A DNA stretch of 64,000 bases from Diplocloster agilis (GCF_019042275.1 NZ_JAHQCW010000001.1:124001-188000); one strand, 5' to 3'; shown: positions 43,156 through 52,469, counted from the stretch's first letter. Notes: generated from the sequence alone by a model not told the origin. Program-made: numbers and translations.

Positions 43156-43168
43156 GACATCTCTCCTT

Positions 43169-44203
43169 TCACAGGTAATACGGGAAGCTGGGCAAGCTTA
43201 CATTGACACTGGCATACTTATTTACAGGAGCGAGGATTTCCGCTCTGTGGATCATCCTGCCGGCATCGTCGAACTTTATAATGAGAAAATAGGGCTGGTG
43301 ATAATGGCCGTGATCGCATCCGTTTCCATGCCATCTGGCCGGTCCATGGCTGTTCATCTCCACAAACCAGACGTGTTCATCATCGGTTGGGTAGAACCTG
43401 CTGCGGGTATCGCGGTACATCCATGGGCTGCTGGATTTTAACCAGGCATGAATCCGGATCTGCGCCTCCCGGGGCGGTTCTTTATTGTCCGTGATCATCA
43501 CCGGCTCCGGAGAATCGGACCACGGGCGGTCATCTGGCACGAACCAGGCCGCGCCGGCAAACTCCGGATTCGCTGTGGTCAGTCTTCTGTACTCTTCCCT
43601 TAAAACACCACAGGCGCTCTCCTTTAAGTTATTCTCCCGTCTGATTTTCACGGACTCGGGATTTTGATCCACTACCAGCTCACTCTCGGAAGGATCTTTA
43701 TAAACCTTTGCCTCCCGGTTCTTCCTGGCTTCGGGATGCAGGCAAAGGTACTCATCAACCGCCGGTTCCTCGATGCCTTTGTGAAAAACAGGTACTTTAA
43801 GGCCCGCAGCCTTTAACATCCGGATCGGCTCCACCATGCCCTTTATATAATGAATCTTTCCGTCCTTCAGCTCCAGGCGCATGATATATTTTGATTCATA
43901 AGTACCGTCCTGATCGCCCCAGAACACCTCTCCGCCGCAGGAGCCGATCGCCCAGAACTGCTCCGGATCAGGGGTGGAGTAGAATTCCTCAAGCTGTACA
44001 CGCCAGTTTTTCACAGTACGGTTCAGCCACTCAAAACATCTCTCTGCTTCCCATATATCGAAATGATTGGGCATACCAGGCGGCGCCGCCGGGAAATCCA
44101 TGGTAAACTCTTCCGTAAAATATCTCGGAAAATACTCCAGGCGCCAGAAGGGTACCGACGCGATCTTTTGCGCGAGCTCCCTGTTATATATCTTATCTGC
44201 CAT
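43169..44203 (-). CDS. Fused PhzA/PhzB-like double NTF2 protein
   Basis: 344 residues with two copies of the PhzA/B (SnoaL/NTF2-like) fold. First half ends VEPIRMLKAAGLKVPVFHKG (~115-135); second half ends APVNKYASVNVSLPSFPYYL (the C terminus), both matching the conserved NPxxxLxAxGxxVPxF end of PhzA/B proteins. Strong GGAGG before the ATG. PhzA/B catalyse imine formation in phenazine synthesis; other NTF2 members are dehydratases, cyclases or isomerases. Here a single gene holds both protomers and there are no other phenazine genes, so the substrate differs. Confidence 0.8.
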   Translation of the reverse strand: MADKIYNRELAQKIASVPFWRLEYFPRYFTEEFTMDFPAAPPGMPNHFDIWEAERCFEWLNRTVKNWRVQLEEFYSTPDPEQFWAIGSCGGEVFWGDQDGTYESKYIMRLELKDGKIHYIKGMVEPIRMLKAAGLKVPVFHKGIEEPAVDEYLCLHPEARKNREAKVYKDPSESELVVDQNPESVKIRRENNLKESACGVLREEYRRLTTANPEFAGAAWFVPDDRPWSDSPEPVMITDNKEPPREAQIRIHAWLKSSSPWMYRDTRSRFYPTDDEHVWFVEMNSHGPARWHGNGCDHGHYHQPYFLIIKFDDAGRMIHRAEILAPVNKYASVNVSLPSFPYYL

Positions 44204-44346
44204 TATTTTACCTCCGTCTTTTATATTCGCTGTATCATTGACAGCCCGTTTGCTTACATTTGTAATAGATCAGTTTCCAATAATTCTGTATGTTACCGGC
44301 CTATTCAAAAATTTAAATGATCTTCTCTTTGTTCATATTCATCCGG

Positions 44347-44991
44347 CTACATATAGGAATCATCCTCATGCACTTCCACAGCTTCTGACTGTTGTTGATA
44401 TTTAATTCTCTTCTCTGTTACATAAACTGCCAGCATGCAGATCCCGCAGATGAGAATCTCAGCGGCACAGATCCGGATATCTTTCATGTTCCGGCCGCCC
44501 GGCACGGCATGGGCCGAAACCAGTATTCCCATCAAGGTGGCGCCGAAGCTTATCGCCGCCGCTAACGTTGTATGCAGCAGGGATCTGGAAGTATAGCGGT
44601 ATTCTCCAACTGTCAGTGCCTTCCCGGCGGTGGCATAATAGATCATAGTCTTAAGCAGCCACAGCAGGACCAGCAGATTCAAAAACTCCGGCAGCACCAC
44701 ATACCACTTGGTGTTACTCATAACCGGAGCCGTTCCCGCCTTCAGAAACAGAACCACGGTCAGGAGGTAGAGCGCAAGGTAACCTGCTTTTATCCCCAAA
44801 CTCAGCCGCTTCGTCAGATTGTTCCGGTAATAGTTCCCGATATAAGTCCGTATTATTTTCTTCGTCCCTCTGCTGTCGATCTGGACCCGCTCCACATAGT
44901 CCTCAAAATGCTTGTGGTAGGAATGGCTGTGGAAACCATGATCCATGATCGAATCCCGGGCCATACCGGATGTCCTTCTCTTACGAGTCAT
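44347..44991 (-). CDS. Integral membrane protein, 4 spans, no family assigned
   Basis: 214 residues. Hydrophilic N-terminal 65 residues (HGFHSHSYHKHFEDY is His-rich), then four hydrophobic spans (ALYLLTVVLFLKAG; VLPEFLNLLVLLWLL; LLHTTLAAAISFGATLMGIL; CAAEILICGICMLAVYV) and a charged tail. It overlaps the enzyme I-like gene by 4 nt. A 144-nt gap follows before the PhzA/B-like gene; nothing clear is in it. The His-rich N terminus near an EI-like gene is worth attention. Function unknown. Confidence 0.65.
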   Translation of the reverse strand: MTRKRRTSGMARDSIMDHGFHSHSYHKHFEDYVERVQIDSRGTKKIIRTYIGNYYRNNLTKRLSLGIKAGYLALYLLTVVLFLKAGTAPVMSNTKWYVVLPEFLNLLVLLWLLKTMIYYATAGKALTVGEYRYTSRSLLHTTLAAAISFGATLMGILVSAHAVPGGRNMKDIRICAAEILICGICMLAVYVTEKRIKYQQQSEAVEVHEDDSYM

Positions 44992-45794
44992 GATATATCC
45001 TTCTCCTTTTCTGTGCGGATCAACGATTCCTCCGGCCGGTCCAGATATTTTCTTCTCCCGTCCGGCCTGTTCAGATATTCTCTTACCTCATCCGGTGTCA
45101 GAGATGCGATCAGTATCCCCTGATCCCCGTCGATGATACCGTACCCTTTGTTCGGAATAGAACCGTTGCAGCCGCGCACACCGGCCACTACCGGTATCTC
45201 CCGGCTTTTGCCAATCGCAGCCACGTGGCCGGCCACTGTCTGCGTACAGACAGCGATCCCAACGATATTGCTTTTGTCCATGTGGATCAAATCTGCAGTA
45301 GTCACGTTCTGCATTACGAGAATCGCATCTTCTTCCGGATACACTCTCTCCTGATGAATTCCAAGAGCCAGACGCAGCAGCTGTAGTTTCAGTTCATTTG
45401 CTACGGCGGCACGTGTCGGGAACGGGCCATCTTCCCTTGATTTGAGCAGCCGGATAAATTCATCGAACTGCTGCTCGATCGCCTTTGCCGCGTTCCAGTG
45501 TTCTTTGCGTATCTGTTCCTCGATAGAATCCGTCAGGGAACACTCATCCTGCAAAATCGACAGCTGCGCGTCAAAGATATCCGCCGCCTGCTCTGCGTAT
45601 CTTACCGCAGCTATATCATACAACGCCTCCAGCTGCTGTTTGGCGGCAGACAGAACCGATCTGAAATACGTGACTTCCGCTTCCACATATTTCGTTTTCA
45701 GAGTCAATATACGAATCGGAGCCTCGGGAAAAAGCAGGATCTCACCGGCATGCACTCCTCCGGCTACGCTTTTTCCTCTGAATATAACAGCCAT
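44988..45794 (-). CDS. Truncated enzyme I-like phosphotransferase protein
   Basis: 268 residues: N-terminal helical half (HPr-binding-type helices, ~40-145) and a phosphohistidine swivel domain (~150-240). The catalytic His is at VAGHVAAIGKSREIPVVAGV (His190), nearly the same residue number as in E. coli enzyme I, where the motif is GGRTSHxxIxAR. The C-terminal PEP-binding barrel (over 300 residues in EI) is missing, with a normal stop and no visible remnant. It thus could accept or relay phosphate but not take it from PEP by itself. Located inside the Opp operon, an unusual place. Confidence 0.8.
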   Translation of the reverse strand: MAVIFRGKSVAGGVHAGEILLFPEAPIRILTLKTKYVEAEVTYFRSVLSAAKQQLEALYDIAAVRYAEQAADIFDAQLSILQDECSLTDSIEEQIRKEHWNAAKAIEQQFDEFIRLLKSREDGPFPTRAAVANELKLQLLRLALGIHQERVYPEEDAILVMQNVTTADLIHMDKSNIVGIAVCTQTVAGHVAAIGKSREIPVVAGVRGCNGSIPNKGYGIIDGDQGILIASLTPDEVREYLNRPDGRRKYLDRPEESLIRTEKEKDIS

Positions 45795-45818
45795 GGCACT
45801 TCTCCTTTTCTATTCTGT

Positions 45819-46787
45819 CTAAAGTCCATTGATCTCTCTGCAGCGGCAGCACTTGACAAAATGGTCCGGCAAAATCTCTGTGAGCTGCTGGGGCTGCCGG
45901 CACTGTTCCGCCGCATAGGGACAGCGGGCTGCGAACCTGCATCCCGGTTTCGGATTGATAGGGCTTGTGATTTCCCCCTTCAACCGGATTCTCTGCATAG
46001 GTTTGTGAATATCCGTACTCGGGATCGCAGATAACAGCGCTTTTGTATAAGGATGCAGGGTTCTATGGAACAATTCCTCGGTAGGAGCTTTTTCCACCGC
46101 CTGCCCCAGATACATAACCAGGATGTCGTTGGCGATGTGCCGCACTACGGACAGATCATGCGTCACGAACATGTAGGCCATCCCCATCTGTTCCTGCAGA
46201 TCCATCAGCAGGTTTAAGACCTGGGCCTGGATCGACACGTCAAGAGCCGATACCGGTTCATCACATACCACAAAGTCGGGATGCAACGCCAGAGCTCTGG
46301 CTATGCCGACGCGCTGCCGCCTGCCGCCGTCCAGTTCGTGGGGAAAGGACTGCCGAAGTCTCTCGTCGATTCCCACCAGCTCCATCAGCCGGTTGGCCTC
46401 TTCCCTCATCTTCTTTTTTGAAGAATACCGTCCTGAATATTTCAGAGGTTCCATGATGGTGGATTCGATCCGCAGCCTTGGATTCAGCGAAGAATACGGG
46501 TCCTGAAATACGATCTGCATCTTTTCCCGCGCCTGTTTCAGCTGATGTCCCTTTACATGAGTAATATCTTCCCCGTGCAGGTATACGTTACCGTCGGTAG
46601 CCTCCAACAAACGAATGATCGTTCTTCCCAAAGTCGACTTTCCGCAACCGGACTCTCCCACCACTCCCAGAGTCTGACCACGGCAAATCTCAAAGGATAC
46701 CTCATCTACCGCATGATTCATTCCGGAGGGTACTTTAAAATATTTTTTTAAATTTTTCACTTCTATTAAAGGACTATGATCTGCCAT
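45819..46787 (-). CDS. oppF: Oligopeptide-type ABC importer ATPase
   Basis: 322 residues. Walker A GESGCGKST (~38-46), Q-loop VFQDPYSSLNP, signature FPHELDGGRRQR (LSGG replaced by LDGG, as is common in clostridial OppF), Walker B VVCDEPVSALD, then the C-terminal oligopeptide-family Fe-S-like Cys set (PGCRFAARCPYAAEQC and CRCREI). It overlaps the next gene upstream (oppD) by 14 nt. It drives uptake with oppBCD. Confidence 0.92.
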   Translation of the reverse strand: MADHSPLIEVKNLKKYFKVPSGMNHAVDEVSFEICRGQTLGVVGESGCGKSTLGRTIIRLLEATDGNVYLHGEDITHVKGHQLKQAREKMQIVFQDPYSSLNPRLRIESTIMEPLKYSGRYSSKKKMREEANRLMELVGIDERLRQSFPHELDGGRRQRVGIARALALHPDFVVCDEPVSALDVSIQAQVLNLLMDLQEQMGMAYMFVTHDLSVVRHIANDILVMYLGQAVEKAPTEELFHRTLHPYTKALLSAIPSTDIHKPMQRIRLKGEITSPINPKPGCRFAARCPYAAEQCRQPQQLTEILPDHFVKCCRCREINGL

Positions 46788-47769
46788 GGGAATATACCTC
46801 CTGAAGTTCTTCTTTTTCCTTCACGCATTGGCAGAAATGAACCCCTCTTATTTTCCGGGTGGGAATCTTTCCTTTACACGCCTCTACGGCATGCGGACAA
46901 CGCGGCCAGAATGCACATCCCTCCGGCAGGGCGGTGGGGTCCGGAGGGAGCCCGCTTATGGAATGAAGCCTCTTTTCCCCCACCGCCATCCCGGGCAGGG
47001 AACCGAACAGGCCGATCGTGTAGGGGTGGGCCGGATGATCGAAGATATCCTCCTTCTTTCCGAATTCAACGATCTTTCCGGCGTAGATTACCGCCACATC
47101 ATCGCAGGTCTGAGCTACCACTCCCAGGTCATGGGTGATCAGGATCATGGATGTATTGTATTTCTCTTTCAATTCCCGGATCAGATCCAGTACCTGTGCC
47201 TGTATCGTCACGTCCAGCGCTGTGGTCGGCTCATCCGCCAGCAGAAGCTCCGGATCACAGGCCAGAGCCATGGCAATGACCACACGCTGTTTCATTCCGC
47301 CTGAGAATTGATGCGGATATTCCGCATACCGCTCTCTGGGTATACCCACCAGCTCCAGCATATCCCCGGCACGGTCCATTCCCGCCTTTTTATCGCAATC
47401 ATCGTGGAGCCTTATGACCTCCAGAATCTGATCCCCGACCGTCATCAGCGGATTCAGCGCCGTCATCGGGTCCTGAAATATCATGGCCACTTTTTCCCCC
47501 CGGACATTCATCATCTCATCGGGCGGCAGCTTCAGGATATCCACTCCGTCCAGCCAAATCTCGCCGCCTGTTATCTTCGCCGCGATGTCAGGCAGGATTC
47601 TCATGATTGCCTTGGCGATCGTAGTTTTGCCCGCACCGGTCTCTCCAACCAATCCCAGTGTCCTGCCCCGCTCCAGCCGTATGGAAATACCGTTCACCGC
47701 TTGTACCGTTTTCCGGTTCTGCGTATAGACGACTCTTAAGTCCTTTACCTCGAGGAATTTCTCGCTCAT
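46774..47769 (-). CDS. oppD: Oligopeptide-type ABC importer ATPase
   Basis: 331 residues. Walker A GETGAGKTT, Q-loop IFQDPMTALNP, signature FSGGMKQRVVIAMAL, Walker B LLLADEPTTALD, C-terminal Cys set (GCAFWPRCPHAVEAC). The tail after VHFCQCVKEKEE overlaps the start of oppF. Belongs with oppF as the heterodimeric motor. Confidence 0.93.
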   Translation of the reverse strand: MSEKFLEVKDLRVVYTQNRKTVQAVNGISIRLERGRTLGLVGETGAGKTTIAKAIMRILPDIAAKITGGEIWLDGVDILKLPPDEMMNVRGEKVAMIFQDPMTALNPLMTVGDQILEVIRLHDDCDKKAGMDRAGDMLELVGIPRERYAEYPHQFSGGMKQRVVIAMALACDPELLLADEPTTALDVTIQAQVLDLIRELKEKYNTSMILITHDLGVVAQTCDDVAVIYAGKIVEFGKKEDIFDHPAHPYTIGLFGSLPGMAVGEKRLHSISGLPPDPTALPEGCAFWPRCPHAVEACKGKIPTRKIRGVHFCQCVKEKEELQEVYSHGRS

Positions 47770-47787
47770 AATTTATCTTCTCCTTCC

Positions 47788-48654
47788 TCAATCCCGCAGT
47801 TTTGGATCCAGGGCGTCCCTCAGTCCGTCCCCCAGCAGATTCAGCGCCAGAACCGTGAGGGCAATCGCAAGGCCCGGGAACGTAATCAAAAACGGATAAT
47901 TCCGGATATACACACGTCCGTCCGCCAGCATGGCCCCCCATTCCGGCGTAGGCGGCTGTATGCCAAGACCGATGTAGGACAGGGACGCCGCCATCGTAAT
48001 CATACTGCCGATGCTCATGGTAGTAATAATGATCATGGGCTGGACCACGTTTGGCAGCAGATGTCTGAACATGATCGCCATCTTGGAACCGTTGATAGAC
48101 TCGGCTGCTTCGATATACTCCTTCTTTCTTTCTGCCAATACCTGCCCCCGGGTCATCCGCACCCCGCCGGGGATATTTCCCACGGTCAGGGCGATCACCG
48201 TTGCAAAAAAACCGGCTCCCATGAAGGCGGATATCATGATACACAGCAGCATGCCGGGCAGCGCGCTCCAGATATCCATAAAACGCATGATAAATGCTTC
48301 TATCTTCCCGCCGAAGTAGCCCGCCACTACCCCGAAGATGATGCCAAGGACCGCTGCCAGCAGTGCCGAGGATAACCCCAGCAGCAGCGAATACCTTCCG
48401 CCGTAGAGAAGCCTTGTGAGAATGTCACGGCCCATGGCGTCACACCCGAACCAGTGCGCCATACACGGTCCTGTATACATATTCTGCAGGTCGATATCAT
48501 TGACCCCATAAGGTGAAAGGAAAGGACCAAACAGACATAACAAGATGATAAGGGCCAGTAAGATAAATCCAAGCCTCGAACTCCATCCCTTCAGCAGACG
48601 GCGCATAAAATCCAGGGAATAAGTTGTTTTTTCCGTTTTTTTCATCCCGCTCAC
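47788..48654 (-). CDS. oppC: Oligopeptide-type ABC importer permease
   Basis: 288 residues, six spans, N-terminal OppC_N segment (RLLKGWSSRLGFILLALII), EAA loop EAAESINGSKMAIMFRHLLPNVVQP (~185-210). It contains HWFGCDAMGRDILTRLLYGGRYS, a hallmark of OppC/DppC. Overlaps oppB by 4 nt (48651-48654). Confidence 0.93.
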   Translation of the reverse strand: MSGMKKTEKTTYSLDFMRRLLKGWSSRLGFILLALIILLCLFGPFLSPYGVNDIDLQNMYTGPCMAHWFGCDAMGRDILTRLLYGGRYSLLLGLSSALLAAVLGIIFGVVAGYFGGKIEAFIMRFMDIWSALPGMLLCIMISAFMGAGFFATVIALTVGNIPGGVRMTRGQVLAERKKEYIEAAESINGSKMAIMFRHLLPNVVQPMIIITTMSIGSMITMAASLSYIGLGIQPPTPEWGAMLADGRVYIRNYPFLITFPGLAIALTVLALNLLGDGLRDALDPKLRD

Positions 48655-49589
48655 CTTCCTTTTGCATACTGAGCCTTAATTCTGGGGTCAAGGAAAGCAT
48701 AGCTCAGATCCATAATCAATATGACCAACGAGGTAAAGAGTGCGAAAAACACGACGCAGCCGCACACTACAGGCCGGTCCCTTAGATTCACACCGGAAAG
48801 CATATAAGCTCCGACTCCCGGAATGGAGAACACAGTCTCGATTACCGGGGAGCCTGCTACCAGTTGGCAAAGCCCGCCTGCCACACCGGTAATAATGGGC
48901 ATCATAGCATTGGGCAGCATATGTTTCCGAACAATCACCCGGTCCTTCTGCCCTTTCGCCCGAGCCGTGGTAATATAATCCGCCCGCACTACCTCAAGCA
49001 TAGAGCTTCGCGCCTGCCTGGCGTTCACGGCGATTCCAGGCAGGGCGCTGCAGATGATAGGCAGCAGATAACTTTGCAAATTCTCGATTCCGAACGCAGG
49101 AACCCAGTTAAGTTTCAGCGCAAACAGCAATATGAACATCAGGGCCACCCAGAAGTTAGGCGCCGATACGAATACCATGGCGATCACCATCGTGATGGAG
49201 TCCTGCCATTTTCCCTCATGGATCGCTGAGTAGATCCCCAGCACGGTGCCGATCAGAACATTCAGGATCATGGCCGGAATGCCGATCATCAGTGTTCTGG
49301 GAAGACGCACGATCAGCTCCTCCATTACCGATACCCCGTATTTCCAGGAATATCCGAAATCAAATCTTAAAAAAGCGTTGTAGAGGAATTTACCCAGCTG
49401 TACGATGTACGGTGTGTCAATGCCCAGTTCATGCCGTTTCGCCTGCAGGATTGCTTCCGGGATATCTACCCCCAGCTGTAACCTGGCCGGGTCCCCCGGT
49501 ACAAAATACATAAGCGTGAATACCAGAATCGCCGCACAGACCAATATAACGATCATGGTCATCAGCCGTTTTAAAATGTATCTTCCCAT
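48651..49589 (-). CDS. oppB: Oligopeptide-type ABC importer permease
   Basis: 312 residues, six spans, start MGRYILKRLMTMIVILV typical of OppB/DppB, FVPGDPARLQLGVD after the first span, EAA loop YITTARAKGQKDRVIVRKHMLPNAMMPII (~210-235). It is 13 nt downstream of the binding protein. Confidence 0.93.
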   Translation of the reverse strand: MGRYILKRLMTMIVILVCAAILVFTLMYFVPGDPARLQLGVDIPEAILQAKRHELGIDTPYIVQLGKFLYNAFLRFDFGYSWKYGVSVMEELIVRLPRTLMIGIPAMILNVLIGTVLGIYSAIHEGKWQDSITMVIAMVFVSAPNFWVALMFILLFALKLNWVPAFGIENLQSYLLPIICSALPGIAVNARQARSSMLEVVRADYITTARAKGQKDRVIVRKHMLPNAMMPIITGVAGGLCQLVAGSPVIETVFSIPGVGAYMLSGVNLRDRPVVCGCVVFFALFTSLVILIMDLSYAFLDPRIKAQYAKGR

Positions 49590-49601
49590 AGAAAAGTCTC
49601 C

Positions 49602-51272
49602 TTACTGGCCCACATACCTGCTGGATCCTACGGTGACGTACCCCTCGCGATAGTAGATTTCTTCTATTTTCCGGTTATAAACAATAGACGAGGCCATACC
49701 GGAAATCGGATATACATCTCCGATGGAGAATGCATAGTCCATACATGCCTTTACATGTTCATCATCATGGGTCTCATCGGCCAGAGATGTCTCATAGAGT
49801 TCCTGAAGCTTTTGATCTGCCAGCCAGTTGGTAGTTTTTCCGTCGTGCACATCATTGTTAAACAGCGTATTCCAGCTGGCTACCAGAGTGCTGCCGCCCA
49901 ATCTCGTCACCACGAAGTCCCATCCGGTCTGTTCCGCCAGTATCGTGTTCATCAGGCTTTCCTCATAGGTCTGGATGGAGGCTTTGATCCCCACCTGAGC
50001 CAGGAGGCTTTGCATCATGGTCATAGCGTTTTTGCATTCCTCATTCACCAATCCCACGATCACGATCTCTTCCCCGTTATAATCTGATTTGGAAAGATAA
50101 TCCTTTGCCAGCTCCATATCGTATGTATTGACATAAGTTGCTTCTTCTTCCCACTCAGGATTAAAGTCATAAAAATAGGAAGTGCCCAGTGATTTAAGCG
50201 GCGCATACCCGCTTCCCATAGAGGTTGCGATCGCGTTGTTATCCAGTGCGTAATACATGGCAAGGCGCAGGTTTAAGTCATCACCGATTACGGAGGAGGC
50301 CATATTCGGCATCATATAATAATAGTCGCCCGACAGATTAGTATCCACTTTGTACTGGTCGCTATAAGAACCGCCCTCTTCAAATTCACCCAGCATGGAA
50401 AATGTCACATAGTCACAGAAGTCCACTGTTCCCATTTCCAGGGCAACAACTGCCTGAGATGCCTCGGAGATCACCTTGAACTCTACTGTCTGTACGGTAG
50501 CCTTGTGGAGTCCCAGACGCATACTGACATCTTCAGAGGTCTTGTCGGCCCAGTAATCATCGGCAGCCTCTAACACAAGCTCGGATCCGCTTACGAATTC
50601 CGATACGACGAAGGGGCCGGTGCCAACAGGTTCCGTGGCAAAATTATGATTTTCAAATGCCGTCTGGGAAAAGATAAAGGTCCGCACCAGAATAAATTCC
50701 AGCTGATTGGCCGAGGGTTTTTCTTTCCAGTGATAAGCCACCGTATAATCGTCTACCTTTTCCACATGATCCAGTACATCATATTTGATGTTATTGCCTG
50801 TTTCTATGAGCCAGTTAACCGAATAGACGACATCATCGGCGGTAATGTGGTTCCCTTCGGAATCATAAATCTCTTCAAAAAGTTTAATGTTCCAGACTGT
50901 ATCCGATTCCTCCGTATAACCGCTGGCCAGACTGGGCACCAGATTGTTTTCATCGTCATAATCGAACAGTGCCTCATAAATGCTCCAGAAGAATTTCGGC
51001 TTCCCATTTCCGTTTGGTTTGCACGGAAGGAGATCCGCCGGGTCGGCGTTCACTGCCACCACCACTTTGTCAAAACGGCCGGCATCGTTAATGGAACCTT
51101 CCGTAGTGATGGCCGTCTCCCCGGCCGGGACATTGGTTCCATCCGGAACCGCTGAGGAAGCAGTCTTTGTATTATCCTCTGTACCAGTCCCGGCTCCCGA
51201 GGTTACGCTGCATCCTGTCAGCATACATAGCACCAGAAGCACAACTAAAGTTGTTCTCAAAGCTTTTTTCAT
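49602..51272 (-). CDS. oppA: Oligopeptide-type substrate-binding lipoprotein
   Basis: 556 residues from the ATG at 51272 (AAGGGAG just upstream; the frame is open to 51317). Lipoprotein signal MKKALRTTLVVLLVLCMLTGC, Thr/Ser/Gly-rich linker, then a family 5 (OppA/DppA/NikA) fold: LASGYTEESDTVWNIKLFEEIYDSEGN, TADDVVYSVNWL, VGTGPFVVSEFVSG, RLAMYYALDNNAIA. Ligands of this family include peptides, nickel, opines and glycosides, so 'oligopeptide' is a family name here. First gene of the long operon, with a good promoter 46 nt upstream. Confidence 0.92.
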   Translation of the reverse strand: MKKALRTTLVVLLVLCMLTGCSVTSGAGTGTEDNTKTASSAVPDGTNVPAGETAITTEGSINDAGRFDKVVVAVNADPADLLPCKPNGNGKPKFFWSIYEALFDYDDENNLVPSLASGYTEESDTVWNIKLFEEIYDSEGNHITADDVVYSVNWLIETGNNIKYDVLDHVEKVDDYTVAYHWKEKPSANQLEFILVRTFIFSQTAFENHNFATEPVGTGPFVVSEFVSGSELVLEAADDYWADKTSEDVSMRLGLHKATVQTVEFKVISEASQAVVALEMGTVDFCDYVTFSMLGEFEEGGSYSDQYKVDTNLSGDYYYMMPNMASSVIGDDLNLRLAMYYALDNNAIATSMGSGYAPLKSLGTSYFYDFNPEWEEEATYVNTYDMELAKDYLSKSDYNGEEIVIVGLVNEECKNAMTMMQSLLAQVGIKASIQTYEESLMNTILAEQTGWDFVVTRLGGSTLVASWNTLFNNDVHDGKTTNWLADQKLQELYETSLADETHDDEHVKACMDYAFSIGDVYPISGMASSIVYNRKIEEIYYREGYVTVGSSRYVGQ

Positions 51273-51317
51273 TTCTTTTCTCCCTTTCTGTTTGTTTTGA
51301 CTATTTTGCTGTATCAA

Positions 51318-51346
51318 ACTATAAATATCTTAATATATTCCGTCAA
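51318..51346 (-). promoter_or_regulatory. Promoter of the Opp-led long operon
   Basis: On the minus strand TTGACG (51341-51346), 17 nt, TATAGT (51318-51323). The expected start is near 51311, ~40 nt before the oppA ATG. The ~140 nt upstream of it are A+T-rich and could hold sites for the adjacent LysR regulator. Confidence 0.65.
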
Positions 51347-51490
51347 AAACATCAATTTCTATTGTGCAATGGTATATTTCATTATTCAAAATATACAAAT
51401 ACTTTTTCTTCTCATTTTACTTTTTGGAATATGGACTCGTTCGTTCCGATTTTCTGAATAATTTTATTCTCTGTTCTTTTCTATAACAAA

Positions 51491-51532
51491 AAAGAAAATC
51501 CAAAAGCCATCACTGACTTAAAGATTTTCTTT
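51491..51532 (-). terminator. Terminator behind the LysR gene
   Basis: Stem AAAGAAAATC (51491-51500) with GATTTTCTTT (51523-51532), 22-nt loop, followed on the minus strand by TTTTTTG. Lies 76 nt past the LysR stop and ahead of the Opp promoter, so the regulator and the operon are separate units. Confidence 0.7.
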
Positions 51533-51608
51533 ATCTGCCGACTTTATTATCTTATTTAGTAAACACATAATAGCAGCGGGACATGTCCCGTCTACTTTCT
51601 ATAACCGC

Positions 51609-52469
51609 TCACGGGTGCAGACCGCGGACGAATTCTACAAACCGGCGCGCCCCCTCTGAGAGCACGACATCCTTTCTCCAGCACAGAGAGATCTCACAGT
51701 CCACCCTTGGCTCCAGATCCACTAATATTACGTTCTCCAGCCGCTCCGCCTGGATCGTTTTTTTCAAAAGAATCGATATCCCCAGTCCATCGTTGACCAG
51801 CTTTGCAGCCTCGCTCCCGCTCAAAACCGTCATAACCACCTTCGGCGCAAATCCCGCCTTCTTACATAGGGTTATACCGTCATTTTCCTTGCCCTTCAGA
51901 GAGGAAAGCATAACAAAATTCTCTTTTTTCAGCTCCTCCAGTTTCAGCGACTTTCGGTCTGCATACGGATGTGACTTATACAGAACTGCGCAGAAGCTAT
52001 CATTTACATAGGGCACTACATTGAATTTTCCCTCAGGGTCTTTCAGATTCCTGATAAAAGCCAGCTCGCATCCACTCTCATACAGGGTTTCTTCCACATT
52101 ACGGCTGTCCATGGTGTAGAGCATATAATTCTTACAGGCGCCCCTGAATTTTCTAACGAGCTCAGTCAAACGATACTGGGTTCCGATCAGGATCGCCCTG
52201 CTGGCATCCAGCTTTTTCTCTTTCACATCGTTTTCAAAACACTCCGTAGCATCGATAATACGGCGGGCATAAGGAAGAAACATCTGCCCATACTCGCTGA
52301 CTACAATCTTTTTTCCCGAACGCTCAAAGAGCGGAACGCTGAGTTCCGCTTCAAGGGCCTTGATATGGTTGAATAAGGATGACTGCGAAATGTACAGTTC
52401 ATCCGCTGCTCTGCCGTAGTTGCACATTTTAGCCAGAACGAGAAATTCTTTCATATAAACAGTTTCCAT
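51609..52469 (-). CDS. LysR-family transcriptional regulator
   Basis: 286 residues. Winged HTH at the start (METVYMKEFLVLAKMCNYGRAADELYISQSSLFNHIKALE in segments; helix 2-3 GRAADELYISQSSLFNHI), then the two-lobed effector domain from ~85 (ILIGTQYRLTELVRKF). A TATAAT box (52489-52494) lies just before a short leader. It stands upstream of the Opp-led operon on the same strand, the likely target, and probably senses the imported compound or a breakdown product. Confidence 0.9.
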   Translation of the reverse strand: METVYMKEFLVLAKMCNYGRAADELYISQSSLFNHIKALEAELSVPLFERSGKKIVVSEYGQMFLPYARRIIDATECFENDVKEKKLDASRAILIGTQYRLTELVRKFRGACKNYMLYTMDSRNVEETLYESGCELAFIRNLKDPEGKFNVVPYVNDSFCAVLYKSHPYADRKSLKLEELKKENFVMLSSLKGKENDGITLCKKAGFAPKVVMTVLSGSEAAKLVNDGLGISILLKKTIQAERLENVILVDLEPRVDCEISLCWRKDVVLSEGARRFVEFVRGLHP

